A stretch of 64,000 bases of DNA, taken from an uncultured Gemmatimonadota bacterium. Its GTDB lineage: Bacteria; Gemmatimonadota; Gemmatimonadetes; Gemmatimonadales; Gemmatimonadaceae. The stretch is taken from NCBI GenBank assembly GCA_902826615.1, contig CADEFN010000003.1, positions 455,133 through 519,132 on the forward strand. The letters run 5' to 3'. How positions within the stretch are numbered: position 1 is the first letter of the stretch; every line of letters starts with the position of its first letter. The notes below the pieces were generated by a model, which ran no database searches, was not told the origin of the DNA, and saw nothing but the letters and a program-made list of their open reading frames with translations. Positions 18,261-27,253 of the stretch are shown here, piece by piece. The position numbers and the translations under genes are program-made.

Positions 18261-19349
18261 TTATGTATTCGTCACGGCACCGCCGGGTGCCGGACGGAGG
18301 GGGAGGCCGAGCAGAAGCGTGCGCCGGTGTCCTTGCACGGAGCGGACGAGGGAGCCACCGGTAAGCTCCGCGCGCCGCCGTAACGATGCGTACGACGCAT
18401 CGTTCTCCTGACCTTCCTGGTATGGAGGGCCGTCATCGATAACGGTTACCTGCACCACAGAGTTTGCATCCGCCTGCACGTGCACGGTGCGGGGCGCACG
18501 CCCCATTTCCGCGTGGCGCAACGCCGTCTGCACCACCCGGTACACCAGCGCCGCGGCTCCGGGGCGGAGTGTGTCGAGTGCGACATCACCGTCATACGAA
18601 GTCCTGAGCGACTCGCCGCGCGCTGCCGTGCGGATCATCTGCTCCAGCGTTGCGTTCAGGCCACGGGCGCTCAGAACCTTGGGATGCGCGGCCTCGGAGA
18701 GCTCGCGAATTTCGTTCAGCACACCAGACCCGATACGACGCATGCTCTCGAGCCGTTCCAGGGTGGCGTCATCGGGGACCAGCGCGCTGACCGCGCGCAG
18801 CTCCAGCAAGAGTGCCGTCATCGACTGCGCCGAGGAATCGTAGAGTTCGTCCGCCAGGCGGATCCGCTCTTCGTCCGATTCCAGGAGCACGTTCTCCGCC
18901 AGCTCGCGTGCCCGGTCCCGGTCACGTTGCAGGGCGTCGAACACGGCGTTCAGCGTGCGGCCTACGTTGCGCAGTTCTTCGTCGGCCCAGGCGGCGTCGG
19001 CCACACGCGCCGAGGCGTCGCCGGCTCCGAAGCGCTCGAGCGCCGTCTGCAGGTCGTGGAGCGGCCTCAGTGCAACCAGCACCAGCGCGGCCGATATGCC
19101 AATCGTGGCCGCCTCCGCGAGCGCGATCACGGTTACGGTGAGGGGCGAGACCGGGCCGTTGCGCGCCGCGAACAAACCAACCGCGAAGGTGACCAGCACC
19201 ACCGGTAAACCAGCGCCCAGGACTTTCCACGCCAGCGGCACCTCACGCAAGCGTTCACGCAGACCTGACGCGACGATTGCGTCAGCAGACGCGTTTTTGC
19301 GCGACGACCCTGCCCTCGGCACCATTCCGGGGTCGGCGAGGATCGTCAT
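18261..19349 (-). CDS. Degenerate NarX-type sensor kinase (pseudokinase)
   Basis: A 362-residue protein with two transmembrane helices (about 43-63 and 74-94), a HAMP-like stretch (about 95-145) and a HisKA_3-like dimerisation helix. Where active members have LHD, this one has L-Tyr170-D (codon TAC at 18842-18840), so the phosphorylated His is missing. The ATPase region also lacks the N-box Asn (VVQTALRHAEM) and the G1 glycines (IDDGPPYQ). It is probably a signal-sensing scaffold or inhibitor instead of a kinase. Start ATG 19349 is chosen because the upstream part of the frame (to 19469) looks non-coding. It heads the four-gene sensor operon. Confidence 0.85.
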   Translation of the reverse strand: MTILADPGMVPRAGSSRKNASADAIVASGLRERLREVPLAWKVLGAGLPVVLVTFAVGLFAARNGPVSPLTVTVIALAEAATIGISAALVLVALRPLHDLQTALERFGAGDASARVADAAWADEELRNVGRTLNAVFDALQRDRDRARELAENVLLESDEERIRLADELYDSSAQSMTALLLELRAVSALVPDDATLERLESMRRIGSGVLNEIRELSEAAHPKVLSARGLNATLEQMIRTAARGESLRTSYDGDVALDTLRPGAAALVYRVVQTALRHAEMGRAPRTVHVQADANSVVQVTVIDDGPPYQEGQENDASYASLRRRAELTGGSLVRSVQGHRRTLLLGLPLRPAPGGAVTNT

Positions 19350-19482
19350 GAGGGAAGTCGGAAACGGAGGACACACATAGCTCTGGCAGCCTACCGGTTT
19401 GAGCGGGATCGGGCAGTCGGGTGTAAGGGAAAGTGGCGTCGGGGTATCCCCTACGCCACGAGGTCGCACATTCTCCCTGTCA

Positions 19483-19515
19483 AACCGGTGGGTCGTGGCC
19501 TACGACCCACCGGTT
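19483..19515 (-). terminator. Strong stem-loop after the universal stress gene
   Basis: A perfect 14-bp inverted repeat (19483-19496 with 19502-19515, loop GGCCT) sits about 50 nt past the stop of the universal stress protein gene and upstream of the pseudokinase gene. No T-tract follows, so it would be a factor-assisted terminator or a regulatory hairpin. Confidence 0.5.
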
Positions 19516-19564
19516 GCGCACGCCGCCAATGGGGTTGCCCCCATCGAACGGACTCGCCGCCCCC

Positions 19565-20833
19565 TCAGCGAACGAGCGTCAGAATCGTTTGTCCTGAACC
19601 GTGCGCGATCCGAAGTACCGTATCACGTCCCTGCGAATCCTGGAGGATGTCTACCGAGCGAACATCCGAGAGTCCCCGCGTGAAGTGCCGAGTCGACTCG
19701 TGCTCTCCCATCATGATTTCGACCCGTCGATCGTGGTGATCCCACGCCGCACCCTGAAACGGATATCCCGCATGCTGCGACTGCGAGCCGTATTCCGGGT
19801 CATCCACCTCCAACCGCGCTCTGCGTCCGGCGTTGCGGCGGGTGAAGTCGTTGAGTCGTTGCGCCCACTCCGTCTCCGGCACCCGGCTTGGCGACTCTGA
19901 CGCCGAGCTGACCACGGGATGCGGCACTCCGAGCACGGTGCAGTGTGCGCCACGAACGATGGCCGTCGCCGTGCTTCCCACGAGCAACCGGTCGATGAAA
20001 CCTGCCCCGCGGCTCCCCGTGACAATCGCGTCGAGATGTGCCGCCTTGGCAAAGTCGAGGATGGCCCGTGAGGGTTTGCCGGTGAGCGTCACCGTTTCGA
20101 CGGTCACACCCGCTGGCACATCGAGTTCCGCCTTGAAGCGAGCGAAGGCGGGCTCCACTCCGGCGCCGTATTGCGTCATCCAGGCTGCGTAGGCCTCAGG
20201 CTGCAACTCGAGACGTGGAGCAGCATGGGCGATGTAGACCACCGTCAGCCACGGCGCGAAGAGGGCAAGCGCCACACGCGCCGCCGCGAGACTGGCCTCG
20301 CTGAAGTCGGTGGCGATCGCGAGTCGTGTGGGGAGATGGCTGAAATTCTGCGCCACACAAACCACCGGAACCGTGGCAATCCGGAGGGCGTGGAGCGCTG
20401 TTTCACCCCCAAAGAGGCGGTCCAGGAGATCGTGGTGCCCGAGCCCGAGCACGATCACCTGCGCATGGTATTCCTGCGCCGCAGAGACAATCCGGGTCGC
20501 CGGGTCGCCGGCTCTCACGTCGAGCGTCCAGTTGTTGCCAGACCCAACGATTTCGCGCAGTTGCGCGCGCACCCGTTGTTCCAGTGCTTCGCGGCGCGCC
20601 ACCTCGGTTTCGATCGGGGGGAGCAGAATGCCATAGTCGGCCGCCACGATGGGCGCGGGCGGGAGCACAGCGAGCACAACCACGGGTTGTCCCGTGCGCG
20701 CCACCATCTGCTCCGCGGCGCGAATGCCGGCGTCAGCCGACGTGGTACCGTCGGTCGCGACGAGCACCGGTCCTGTGCTCAGAGTCCGGTAGTCCTGTCG
20801 ATTGGTGCTTGCAGCGGTTGCCGTGGCTGACAT
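19565..20833 (-). CDS. Tandem UspA protein fused to a DUF5335-like domain
   Basis: A 422-residue cytoplasmic protein. Two UspA domains (about 20-163 and 168-300) are followed by a domain resembling DUF5335 (about 315-422; LNDFTRRNAGRRARLEVDD, then HHDRRVEIMMGEHESTRHFT). The second UspA domain keeps the ATP-binding pattern G-x2-G-x9-GS (GSRGAGFIDRLLVGST); the first has a looser version. A strong ribosome site AAAGGAGG stands upstream of the ATG. UspA proteins act in stress survival; the third domain is of unknown function. The DUF5335 assignment is from memory of the family pattern. Confidence 0.85.
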   Translation of the reverse strand: MSATATAASTNRQDYRTLSTGPVLVATDGTTSADAGIRAAEQMVARTGQPVVVLAVLPPAPIVAADYGILLPPIETEVARREALEQRVRAQLREIVGSGNNWTLDVRAGDPATRIVSAAQEYHAQVIVLGLGHHDLLDRLFGGETALHALRIATVPVVCVAQNFSHLPTRLAIATDFSEASLAAARVALALFAPWLTVVYIAHAAPRLELQPEAYAAWMTQYGAGVEPAFARFKAELDVPAGVTVETVTLTGKPSRAILDFAKAAHLDAIVTGSRGAGFIDRLLVGSTATAIVRGAHCTVLGVPHPVVSSASESPSRVPETEWAQRLNDFTRRNAGRRARLEVDDPEYGSQSQHAGYPFQGAAWDHHDRRVEIMMGEHESTRHFTRGLSDVRSVDILQDSQGRDTVLRIAHGSGQTILTLVR

Positions 20834-20856
20834 GAGTCCCTCCTTTGCGACCGAAG

Positions 20857-20877
20857 GGCTTCAGTGTCTCTGAAGCC
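20857..20877 (-). promoter_or_regulatory. Hairpin in the leader of the universal stress gene
   Basis: GGCTTCAG (20857-20864) pairs with CTGAAGCC (20870-20877) over a 5-nt loop. It lies just upstream of the ribosome site of the Usp gene, so it may be a leader hairpin or the end of the preceding transcript. Confidence 0.4.
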
Positions 20878-20944
20878 TGATGGAGAGTCGCACACTGGAG
20901 GTGCTGCGTCTGTCCGCAGCTACGCCACACTCACGTCAGGCATT

Positions 20945-20961
20945 GTCCGGCGTGACCGGAC
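20945..20961 (-). terminator. Small hairpin after the TonB receptor gene
   Basis: GTCCGG (20945-20950) pairs with CCGGAC (20956-20961), loop CGTGA, beginning 3 nt after the receptor stop. The stem is short and no T-run follows, so terminator function is only possible. Confidence 0.35.
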
Positions 20962-20964
20962 GAA

Positions 20965-23244
20965 TCAGAAGACGAGGCGGTAGAGGAGATTCACATTGCG
21001 TCCCGGCTCTGGCATGATCTCCTTGATGCGCGAGAGGTGGTCGCGGTACGCGCGGTTGAGGAGGTTATCCGCACGCAATGTGATGGTGTGCAGACGGCTC
21101 CCGGAGAGGATGCGCCACCCGATGTTGGCGCCCAGCAGTGCATAACCTGCCGTCTCCGATTCGAAGTCGCTCACGCGATCCTGGCGGTCAGCCCAGCGGA
21201 TGGTGATTCCCCCAAAGGAGTGTGGCCGGTCGTAGCGCACACCGATGTTGCCGTTGAGGGGTGGGATGAAGGGCGGAAACTCCGACGCCGCCACGAAAGT
21301 GGTGTCGGTGCCGGTGAACACCGGAATGGCCGCACGATCGGACCGGAAGTGTGCGTTGACCAGTGACGTCGTGGCGTCGACAACCAGTCGGCTGGTGAGC
21401 GCGAGTTCGAGCTGGGCCTCGGCACCGGAGAAGACGGCGTCCTCGTTGGTGTACTGAAAGCGGGGTCGTGTCCCCTGCGACCCCAGCTCCGCCCGTCCGC
21501 GGCTCGAGGGGAAGATGTAATTGTCGAGCTGGTTGCGAAACACGCTCAGTTCCGCCCGCAGGTGCTGTCGATCCACCCGCACAAAGGCGTCCACTCCCAG
21601 TCCTGTTTCCTGGTCGAGTCGCGGGTCCCCGACGTCAAAGGAGTTGGCGGCCAGATGCGGACCGTTGGAGTAGAGTTCGTTGAAGTCGGGGGTGCGATAC
21701 GCGCGATTCACGCTGGCGCCGAAGTGCACAATTTCCTTCAGGTCATACAGCACACCAAACGATCCGGAGACGGCGCCAAACGACCGCGGTTCCACCGGGA
21801 TACGCTCCCCTCCCACAAAAATCGAGGTCCGGCGTCGCGGCTCGTAGCTCGCGTAGTCGTAACGCACCCCTCCCTGCGCACGCAGGGCCCCGCTCCCGAG
21901 TTCTTCGACGATAAAGCCGGCCAGGGTCTGATCACCCGTGGAGGGCGTCCGCAGGGTGCCACCGGTGACGATGTCCCGATACTGGGCGCGGACACCCGCC
22001 GCGCCTAACGCGAATGGCCCGATCGCCCCATGTCGCGCCACCACCTCGCCAACCGACTGGAACTGCCCGAACTTCGTGCCGATGGCCCCCGATTGCTCCA
22101 GCTCCTCGTGGTCATACTGGGTGATGGTGCCGGTCGCCCGGACCGATGTAAGCGGGCCGATGGCGCGATTGGTCTGCGCCTCACCACGCACCGTGTGACG
22201 GCGCATGCGGATATCAACTCCATTTTCATGCCCCCCGATGAAGCCACCGGGGATGCCGTAGTCGGAGTCATAAAATCGGTACGACGCACCGGCGTACCCC
22301 GCCGTCCCCGCCCACGAAAGGGCACCAGCGGCGTTCAACGTTCGCGACTGGGTGTTCAGCAATCGACCCACCGGTGTCTGCACGTCGGCCGACCGGCGGT
22401 ACGACCCTTCCCCGCGCACAGCCAGAGGACCCACGCGAGTCGAAGAATATCCGCCAACCGTGGTGCCACGTGAAACGGAGGCCCCTTCCAGGGTCACGGC
22501 ACCGTGCGCCTGATCGGGACGCGACGCGGGAATTTCCTCGCGCACCACGTTCACCACACCACCTAACGCACTGCTCCCGTACAACAGAGACATCGGGCCG
22601 CGAACCACCTCGATCTGACGTGCCGTCACGGGCTCGATAGCCACGGCATGATCGCCCGACAACGCCGAGAGATCACCCGAACGCTGCCCATCCTCGAGCA
22701 TGAGGATGCGGTCACCTCCCAGTCCACGAATGACAGGTCTCGCCGTGACCGGACCTAACGAGGTGACTGAAACGCCGGGCTGGTTCTGCAGAATGGCGGC
22801 GACCGTCCCCGCGCTTTGCCGATCGAGTGCGGCACCAGACACCACCGAGGTTGCGCTGAGCACTTCGCGGCCGCTCCGCTCATCCACCGACGCGGTGACG
22901 AGTGTGGGCGCGAGCTGAAGCGCCGCCGCCTCCAGTGCCACCCGCATCGTGGTCACTTTCCCGCCCGTCACCTCAACCATCATCGTCCGGGGGCGATAAC
23001 CGACGCGCTGGACAATGAGGGTGTACTTGCCCGCTGGGATCCCCTCGAACTCGAAGGCGCCGTCTTCGTGCGAGAGATCGGTGCGCCGCCCCTCGACCAG
23101 GCGCACATGTGCTGCTGGAATCGGCACCCCACCCGCGCTGTCGACCACCACACCACGCACCCCTGACACCCCTTGTGCACGGGAGGCAAGAGGGCACGCG
23201 ATAGCGCAAAGCAGCAAAGCTGCGCGAAGAAGAGAAGCCGGCAT
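20965..23244 (-). CDS. TonB-dependent outer membrane receptor
   Basis: A 759-residue receptor: signal peptide (MPASLLRAALLLCAIACPLASRAQ), a carboxypeptidase-regulatory-like domain (about 27-110), a plug (about 120-240, with VIRGLGGDRILMLEDGQR and GPMSLLYGSSALGGVVNVV) and a 22-strand-type barrel. The segment FNELYSNGPHLAANSFDVGD is of the sort found in metal-type (ZnuD-like) receptors, which suggests metal uptake but does not prove it. The frame extends to 23325, but the signal peptide sets the start at 23244. Three CCTAACG words lie in this gene (22004, 22562, 22754). Confidence 0.92.
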   Translation of the reverse strand: MPASLLRAALLLCAIACPLASRAQGVSGVRGVVVDSAGGVPIPAAHVRLVEGRRTDLSHEDGAFEFEGIPAGKYTLIVQRVGYRPRTMMVEVTGGKVTTMRVALEAAALQLAPTLVTASVDERSGREVLSATSVVSGAALDRQSAGTVAAILQNQPGVSVTSLGPVTARPVIRGLGGDRILMLEDGQRSGDLSALSGDHAVAIEPVTARQIEVVRGPMSLLYGSSALGGVVNVVREEIPASRPDQAHGAVTLEGASVSRGTTVGGYSSTRVGPLAVRGEGSYRRSADVQTPVGRLLNTQSRTLNAAGALSWAGTAGYAGASYRFYDSDYGIPGGFIGGHENGVDIRMRRHTVRGEAQTNRAIGPLTSVRATGTITQYDHEELEQSGAIGTKFGQFQSVGEVVARHGAIGPFALGAAGVRAQYRDIVTGGTLRTPSTGDQTLAGFIVEELGSGALRAQGGVRYDYASYEPRRRTSIFVGGERIPVEPRSFGAVSGSFGVLYDLKEIVHFGASVNRAYRTPDFNELYSNGPHLAANSFDVGDPRLDQETGLGVDAFVRVDRQHLRAELSVFRNQLDNYIFPSSRGRAELGSQGTRPRFQYTNEDAVFSGAEAQLELALTSRLVVDATTSLVNAHFRSDRAAIPVFTGTDTTFVAASEFPPFIPPLNGNIGVRYDRPHSFGGITIRWADRQDRVSDFESETAGYALLGANIGWRILSGSRLHTITLRADNLLNRAYRDHLSRIKEIMPEPGRNVNLLYRLVF

Positions 23245-23410
23245 GTGGGGAAGTGAGGTGACGACTCCCGGGGGTCCTCTCAGCAGTCCAGAGGACACCG
23301 CGGGCGACGCCGAAAAAGAACACACGACCCGGCACAGGCAAGCCCGGAGCGCATGAATGGTCGTCCTGACCTCATCATACGCCGCCGGGCGCCCAGTGTT
23401 CGCCCCACCT

Positions 23411-23983
23411 TTATTTCTCGAACACCATCTGCCGAACGGTCAGACGATGTTCGGCGACGGCTCGGATGATGTCCGTGGTGGACAGGATACCTGCCAGCGC
23501 ACCCTCGTCCATCACCAGTGCCCGCTGGACTCCTGCCGCAAGAAGTCGCTGCGCGGCGGCGGTGACTTCAAGACCGGCGGGGAGGGTAAGCACTGCCCGC
23601 GACATCGCCTCAGACACCTGGTGCTCCGAAAGCATGTCCCACGCCTTGCCTGTTGTCGCCATACGCTCGGCGACGTCGGGTCCGCGCGAGGTCCACAAGT
23701 CTGTGTAGTACGACGACTGCCAGTCCTCGCCGTCGGTCCACTCCTCATCCGATTCGGCCGCCTCCTCTTTGTCCTCCTCGTCTTCCTCCTCTTCCTCGAC
23801 CGGTGTCACGGATTCGAATTCGAGGATGTCGATGGCCGAGAGAACTCCGACCACTGTATTGCCATCCACAACCGGTGCTCCCTGGATGTGGCACGACACC
23901 AGAGTATCGATGGCTTCACGCAGGGACTGATCCGGAGCAAGTGAGACGACATTGGGCGTCATGATTTCGCGTACGCGCAGCAT
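23411..23983 (-). CDS. CBS-domain pair protein with acidic insertion
   Basis: A 190-residue cytoplasmic protein made of two CBS motifs (about 4-55 and 125-185), a module that binds adenosine nucleotides. Between them is a very acidic stretch (about 62-85, runs of Glu/Asp) and a Trp-rich segment (SDEEWTDGEDWQSSYYTDLW). A ribosome site GGAG lies 8 nt upstream of the ATG. It stands alone between the TonB receptor and the multiheme cytochromes, and its target is unknown. The inserted acidic/aromatic loop is larger than in plain CBS pairs. Confidence 0.88.
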   Translation of the reverse strand: MLRVREIMTPNVVSLAPDQSLREAIDTLVSCHIQGAPVVDGNTVVGVLSAIDILEFESVTPVEEEEEDEEDKEEAAESDEEWTDGEDWQSSYYTDLWTSRGPDVAERMATTGKAWDMLSEHQVSEAMSRAVLTLPAGLEVTAAAQRLLAAGVQRALVMDEGALAGILSTTDIIRAVAEHRLTVRQMVFEK

Positions 23984-24155
23984 TGAGATTCTCCACGGTC
24001 AGGGCGGCTGCAGGAGAGTGGCGCAACGGCGCACGCTGCGTGTCAGCGTTCTCTTACGAAGTGTGTCGGGGTATCTCCGCGTGACGCGAGCGATCAGCCC
24101 GTTCTGCTCCGCCGCGAAAGCGGGATCGCTGGGAATGCCCCGACAAGGACGCGGG

Positions 24156-25811
24156 TCAGCGACGCCTGGGATCGCTGATGTGACAACGGGCGCACATGGC
24201 CATCGCCTTCTTGCCGAGTCTGCTGGCATCGAAGTCCTGACCATGCGGATTCACACCCCAACCCGTTGTTGCATGACAGCGCATGCACGAGTTCTGGGTG
24301 TGGCAGGTGGTGCAGGTCTGCAGTTCCTGACGCGCCGCACGACCATGCTGCAGCAGCCACTGCGGTTGCGCGTTGTGATACACGGCCGCGTTTCTTCCCT
24401 GCGCGGCGATACCCACGGCCTTGTGGCAATCGCGGCAGAACACTTCGGTGTTGTGGCACGACGCGCACTCGCGGTCGCGCGAATAGGTGTCCGCACCATG
24501 CGCGCTCACGAAGTTGAGCGGATGAAACGCCCGGCGATTGTCTCCCGCATGACAGTCGCTGCAAAAGCGCTGGGCATGGCATCCCTGACAGGTTTGGCGC
24601 GACGACGCGGCGCTGAAGCGATGGTTCTCCACGAAATCGGCGGGATGCGGGCGGACGAGAAACCTCCCGGTGTCTGCGCGTGACGCGACTGGCGCAAGCC
24701 GCATGCGCACAAGGCCCTCTCGCCGTCCGGTGAGGCGCACGAGCTGGACTCCAGGCGTGGAGGCGCTACCCGACGCCAGTCTTGCAATGGTCTTTGCACC
24801 AGCGCGCCCGATATGACAGGTGGCGCAGCTGCTTCGCGCATGACAAGTGGCACAGGTCGCGGCGCCGGCATTGGCCTGCGGACCGTGTGTTTCCACAAAG
24901 TCTGCTTTGCGATGCGAGTCGGGCACCGGGTACTCGGCCACCTTGCCACGCACGAGCTGTGCGATGCGGCTGTCGCTGGCCAGCTGGCCGATCAGGGGCT
25001 GCGTGCGTGCGTCCACATGACAACGAGCGCAGCTCTCTCGCGCGTGGCAGGTGGCACACTGAGCAATGGCGATGCCGGCACTTCCATGCTGAGAAGCGAA
25101 GTTGGCCTGATGGTGTGTCGCCGGTTTGGGCAGCCGAGAGAGGTCGGCGACGGTCATGCCACTTGCGGCGGTGAGGGGCACGTGGCAGGTACTGCACTTG
25201 TTGTCAGGCGCGTAGTGCCCGGTGGCGCGGTGTGTATGGCAGGTCTGGCACGACTCTACCCGAGCCGGCCGGATGTTCATGTACGTCGTGCTGTTGTTGC
25301 CCGCGTGGCACGCTGTGCAGGCCCGACCGGCAGCGTCTGTTTTGGCGAAGTGCGGTCCGTGCGTGAAGGCGAGAAGTCGTTGCGGCGCGGGCCGACGCGG
25401 GCGCTGCCATACCACCGGCTTGACGTCGGTGCCGTTGTGGCACTCGGCGCACGCGGTGGCTGGAGGGAAGAGATCGTCAAGGGAACCGGAGGCCACGTTG
25501 GCATGACATCCGGTGCAGGTGGGAAAGAGTTTGGCGTGTTTGCCGTGCGGAAAGGCGAGGGTGTCGAGCCGGGCGATAACGCTGCTGACGCCGTCGGTCG
25601 ACGAGGCCCGTGACGGCGCCCCCGCGCTGCTGTGCGGTTGCGCTGTGAGGGCGGGCGCGACGAGGAGCAGAACGAGCGATGTGACGAATGCGGTCAGTCG
25701 GGGAAGGAGGCGTGACGGCTGCGTGATGGGGGCAGCGTAACGTCTTTTTCGGGGGGGGCCCCCCGCGTCGGAAACCGCAACCCTCCCCTCCCCTCTCAGA
25801 ACTCGCCTCAT
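24156..25811 (-). CDS. 16-haem periplasmic/outer-membrane cytochrome c
   Basis: A 551-residue secreted protein with 16 CXXCH haem-binding motifs, spread from about residue 100 to the C-terminus (CTGCH first, CARCH last). A hydrophobic signal segment (VTSLVLLLVAPALTA) is preceded by an arginine-rich start, longer than usual. The start at 25811 is set by the ATGA overlap with the upstream porin gene; the longer frame (to 25961) is rejected. It is the last gene of the conduit operon. Alternating His-rich repeats resemble chain-like cytochromes that wire haems over long distances. Direct partner is probably the beta-barrel encoded just before. Family beyond 'multihaem cytochrome c' is not recognised. 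Confidence 0.88.
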   Translation of the reverse strand: MRRVLRGEGRVAVSDAGGPPRKRRYAAPITQPSRLLPRLTAFVTSLVLLLVAPALTAQPHSSAGAPSRASSTDGVSSVIARLDTLAFPHGKHAKLFPTCTGCHANVASGSLDDLFPPATACAECHNGTDVKPVVWQRPRRPAPQRLLAFTHGPHFAKTDAAGRACTACHAGNNSTTYMNIRPARVESCQTCHTHRATGHYAPDNKCSTCHVPLTAASGMTVADLSRLPKPATHHQANFASQHGSAGIAIAQCATCHARESCARCHVDARTQPLIGQLASDSRIAQLVRGKVAEYPVPDSHRKADFVETHGPQANAGAATCATCHARSSCATCHIGRAGAKTIARLASGSASTPGVQLVRLTGRREGLVRMRLAPVASRADTGRFLVRPHPADFVENHRFSAASSRQTCQGCHAQRFCSDCHAGDNRRAFHPLNFVSAHGADTYSRDRECASCHNTEVFCRDCHKAVGIAAQGRNAAVYHNAQPQWLLQHGRAARQELQTCTTCHTQNSCMRCHATTGWGVNPHGQDFDASRLGKKAMAMCARCHISDPRRR

Positions 25812-27253
25812 CGCACAGCCCCCGGATCGGCGCCTAACGCCCACTCCACCCGCACCGACGCGCGGCGCTGACTCCAGTCCTGCCCGAGAGCATCGTTGGT
25901 GAGGCGATGCCGATACGCACCAGCATCCGCCCGCAGACGAATCTCGTCCGTGACGCGCCAATTCCCCTGCATCGCCAGACCAAGAACGCGTCCCGTACCC
26001 ACGCGAAACTCGTAGATGGTTTGCACCGCGCTCCCCGACACACCCAACTCCGCTCGCTCCGTCATCCGCCAGGTGAGACCGGCATTGCCGTCACTCTGCG
26101 ATGTGCCAAAGCCGATGTCCGCCCCGTACGAGGCGTTCGCCAGCCAATGCTCGCCAGGAGTCCAGCTCGCGTCCGCGGCCACCCGCCAGCCGTTGTTGCG
26201 CAACGGAATTGACTGGAGACCAGTGCCGGTCTCGTCGTACTGGCGTCGCCCACCAGAAGCACTCAGCAGCACTGCGCCATCTGGCGACGACCAGGCCGTG
26301 GTCCCGCGAAGTTCATCGAATCCGATTGGCGCAAAGGCGCCCCATACCGTCCAGAGCTCAAAGAAAGGTCGGTGACGGCGCACGTCGAGGGTGACATCCA
26401 CACCATGCCCTACCGATCGTGTGCCGCGCACCCGGGCTTCGTTGAGGATACCCGACGCCAGGTCGAAGGCGCTGTTGACCGTGACCCGCACCCCGAGTGC
26501 CCGCGTCGACGCGTCGAGGGCGGCACGTTCGGCGTACAACCCCGACCGGTCGTCCTGAATCACCCTGAGATAGGTTGCCGAAAGCGCCGTTCGCATGCCG
26601 GGGCGCGCACGCAGCTGCCCGCCAAACATCCACGCCGCGCTTTCTGGCGGCAGATCGTCGACCGGCCCGATCTCGTCTGAGGTGTACGGCTCGTTGAGCC
26701 CCTGCACCAGCGCGCGCCCGCCAACCACTTCGGCGTCCAGCCAGCCGCGCTTGAGTGCCAGCGATCCGCCGTCGTAGTTGTAGGCCCCGAGTGCTCCCAG
26801 CGACCACTGACGCCCGAGTCGCAGCCGGCCCGCATTGCGATCGACCTCGAGGTAGGCGTCGATCAGGTCGAAGCGGTCGTTGAGCCGCGGCCACGACACC
26901 TCCGACTTCCCACCTAACGACTCGCGCAACCGGCCATGGGCGTGGAACGAGATCCCCTCACCGATCCCCCACGCGGCCACACTCAGGTCGTGCATCAGCG
27001 GACGCGTGGTCTCACGCTCCCCGCTCCGCAGGAAGGTGCAATACACGCCCCCGTCCAGGCACGACACGTACTGACCATCTGCCGCGCGCCGGGCAGTTCC
27101 GTCCGCCACCGTGGCGCTGCGCAGCACTGAATCACGGCGCAGTGGTCGCAGGTCGATCGACTGGATCCATGACGCGCCAGTGATTCTGATGTCCTGCGCG
27201 ACGGCGGTGACGCCCGGAACGAGCAAGCTCACCAGGAGAAGAGCGTGCCTCAT
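25808..27253 (-). CDS. Outer membrane beta-barrel (porin-like) of the cytochrome operon
   Basis: A 481-residue protein with signal peptide (MRHALLLVSLLVPGVTAVA) and alternating amphipathic strands to the C-terminus (many short turns with GT/GD and aromatic girdles, ending in VRVEWALG). Two Cys in CLDGGVYC near residue 60 could form a small loop. It contains no haem motif. It overlaps a multihaem cytochrome gene on each side by 4 nt, so it is co-translated with them; this arrangement is that of known porin-cytochrome conduits (MtrAB-type and Geobacter PCC), though I see no direct sequence match and the length is shorter than MtrB. Its barrel role is inferred from pattern. Confidence 0.75.
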   Translation of the reverse strand: MRHALLLVSLLVPGVTAVAQDIRITGASWIQSIDLRPLRRDSVLRSATVADGTARRAADGQYVSCLDGGVYCTFLRSGERETTRPLMHDLSVAAWGIGEGISFHAHGRLRESLGGKSEVSWPRLNDRFDLIDAYLEVDRNAGRLRLGRQWSLGALGAYNYDGGSLALKRGWLDAEVVGGRALVQGLNEPYTSDEIGPVDDLPPESAAWMFGGQLRARPGMRTALSATYLRVIQDDRSGLYAERAALDASTRALGVRVTVNSAFDLASGILNEARVRGTRSVGHGVDVTLDVRRHRPFFELWTVWGAFAPIGFDELRGTTAWSSPDGAVLLSASGGRRQYDETGTGLQSIPLRNNGWRVAADASWTPGEHWLANASYGADIGFGTSQSDGNAGLTWRMTERAELGVSGSAVQTIYEFRVGTGRVLGLAMQGNWRVTDEIRLRADAGAYRHRLTNDALGQDWSQRRASVRVEWALGADPGAVR

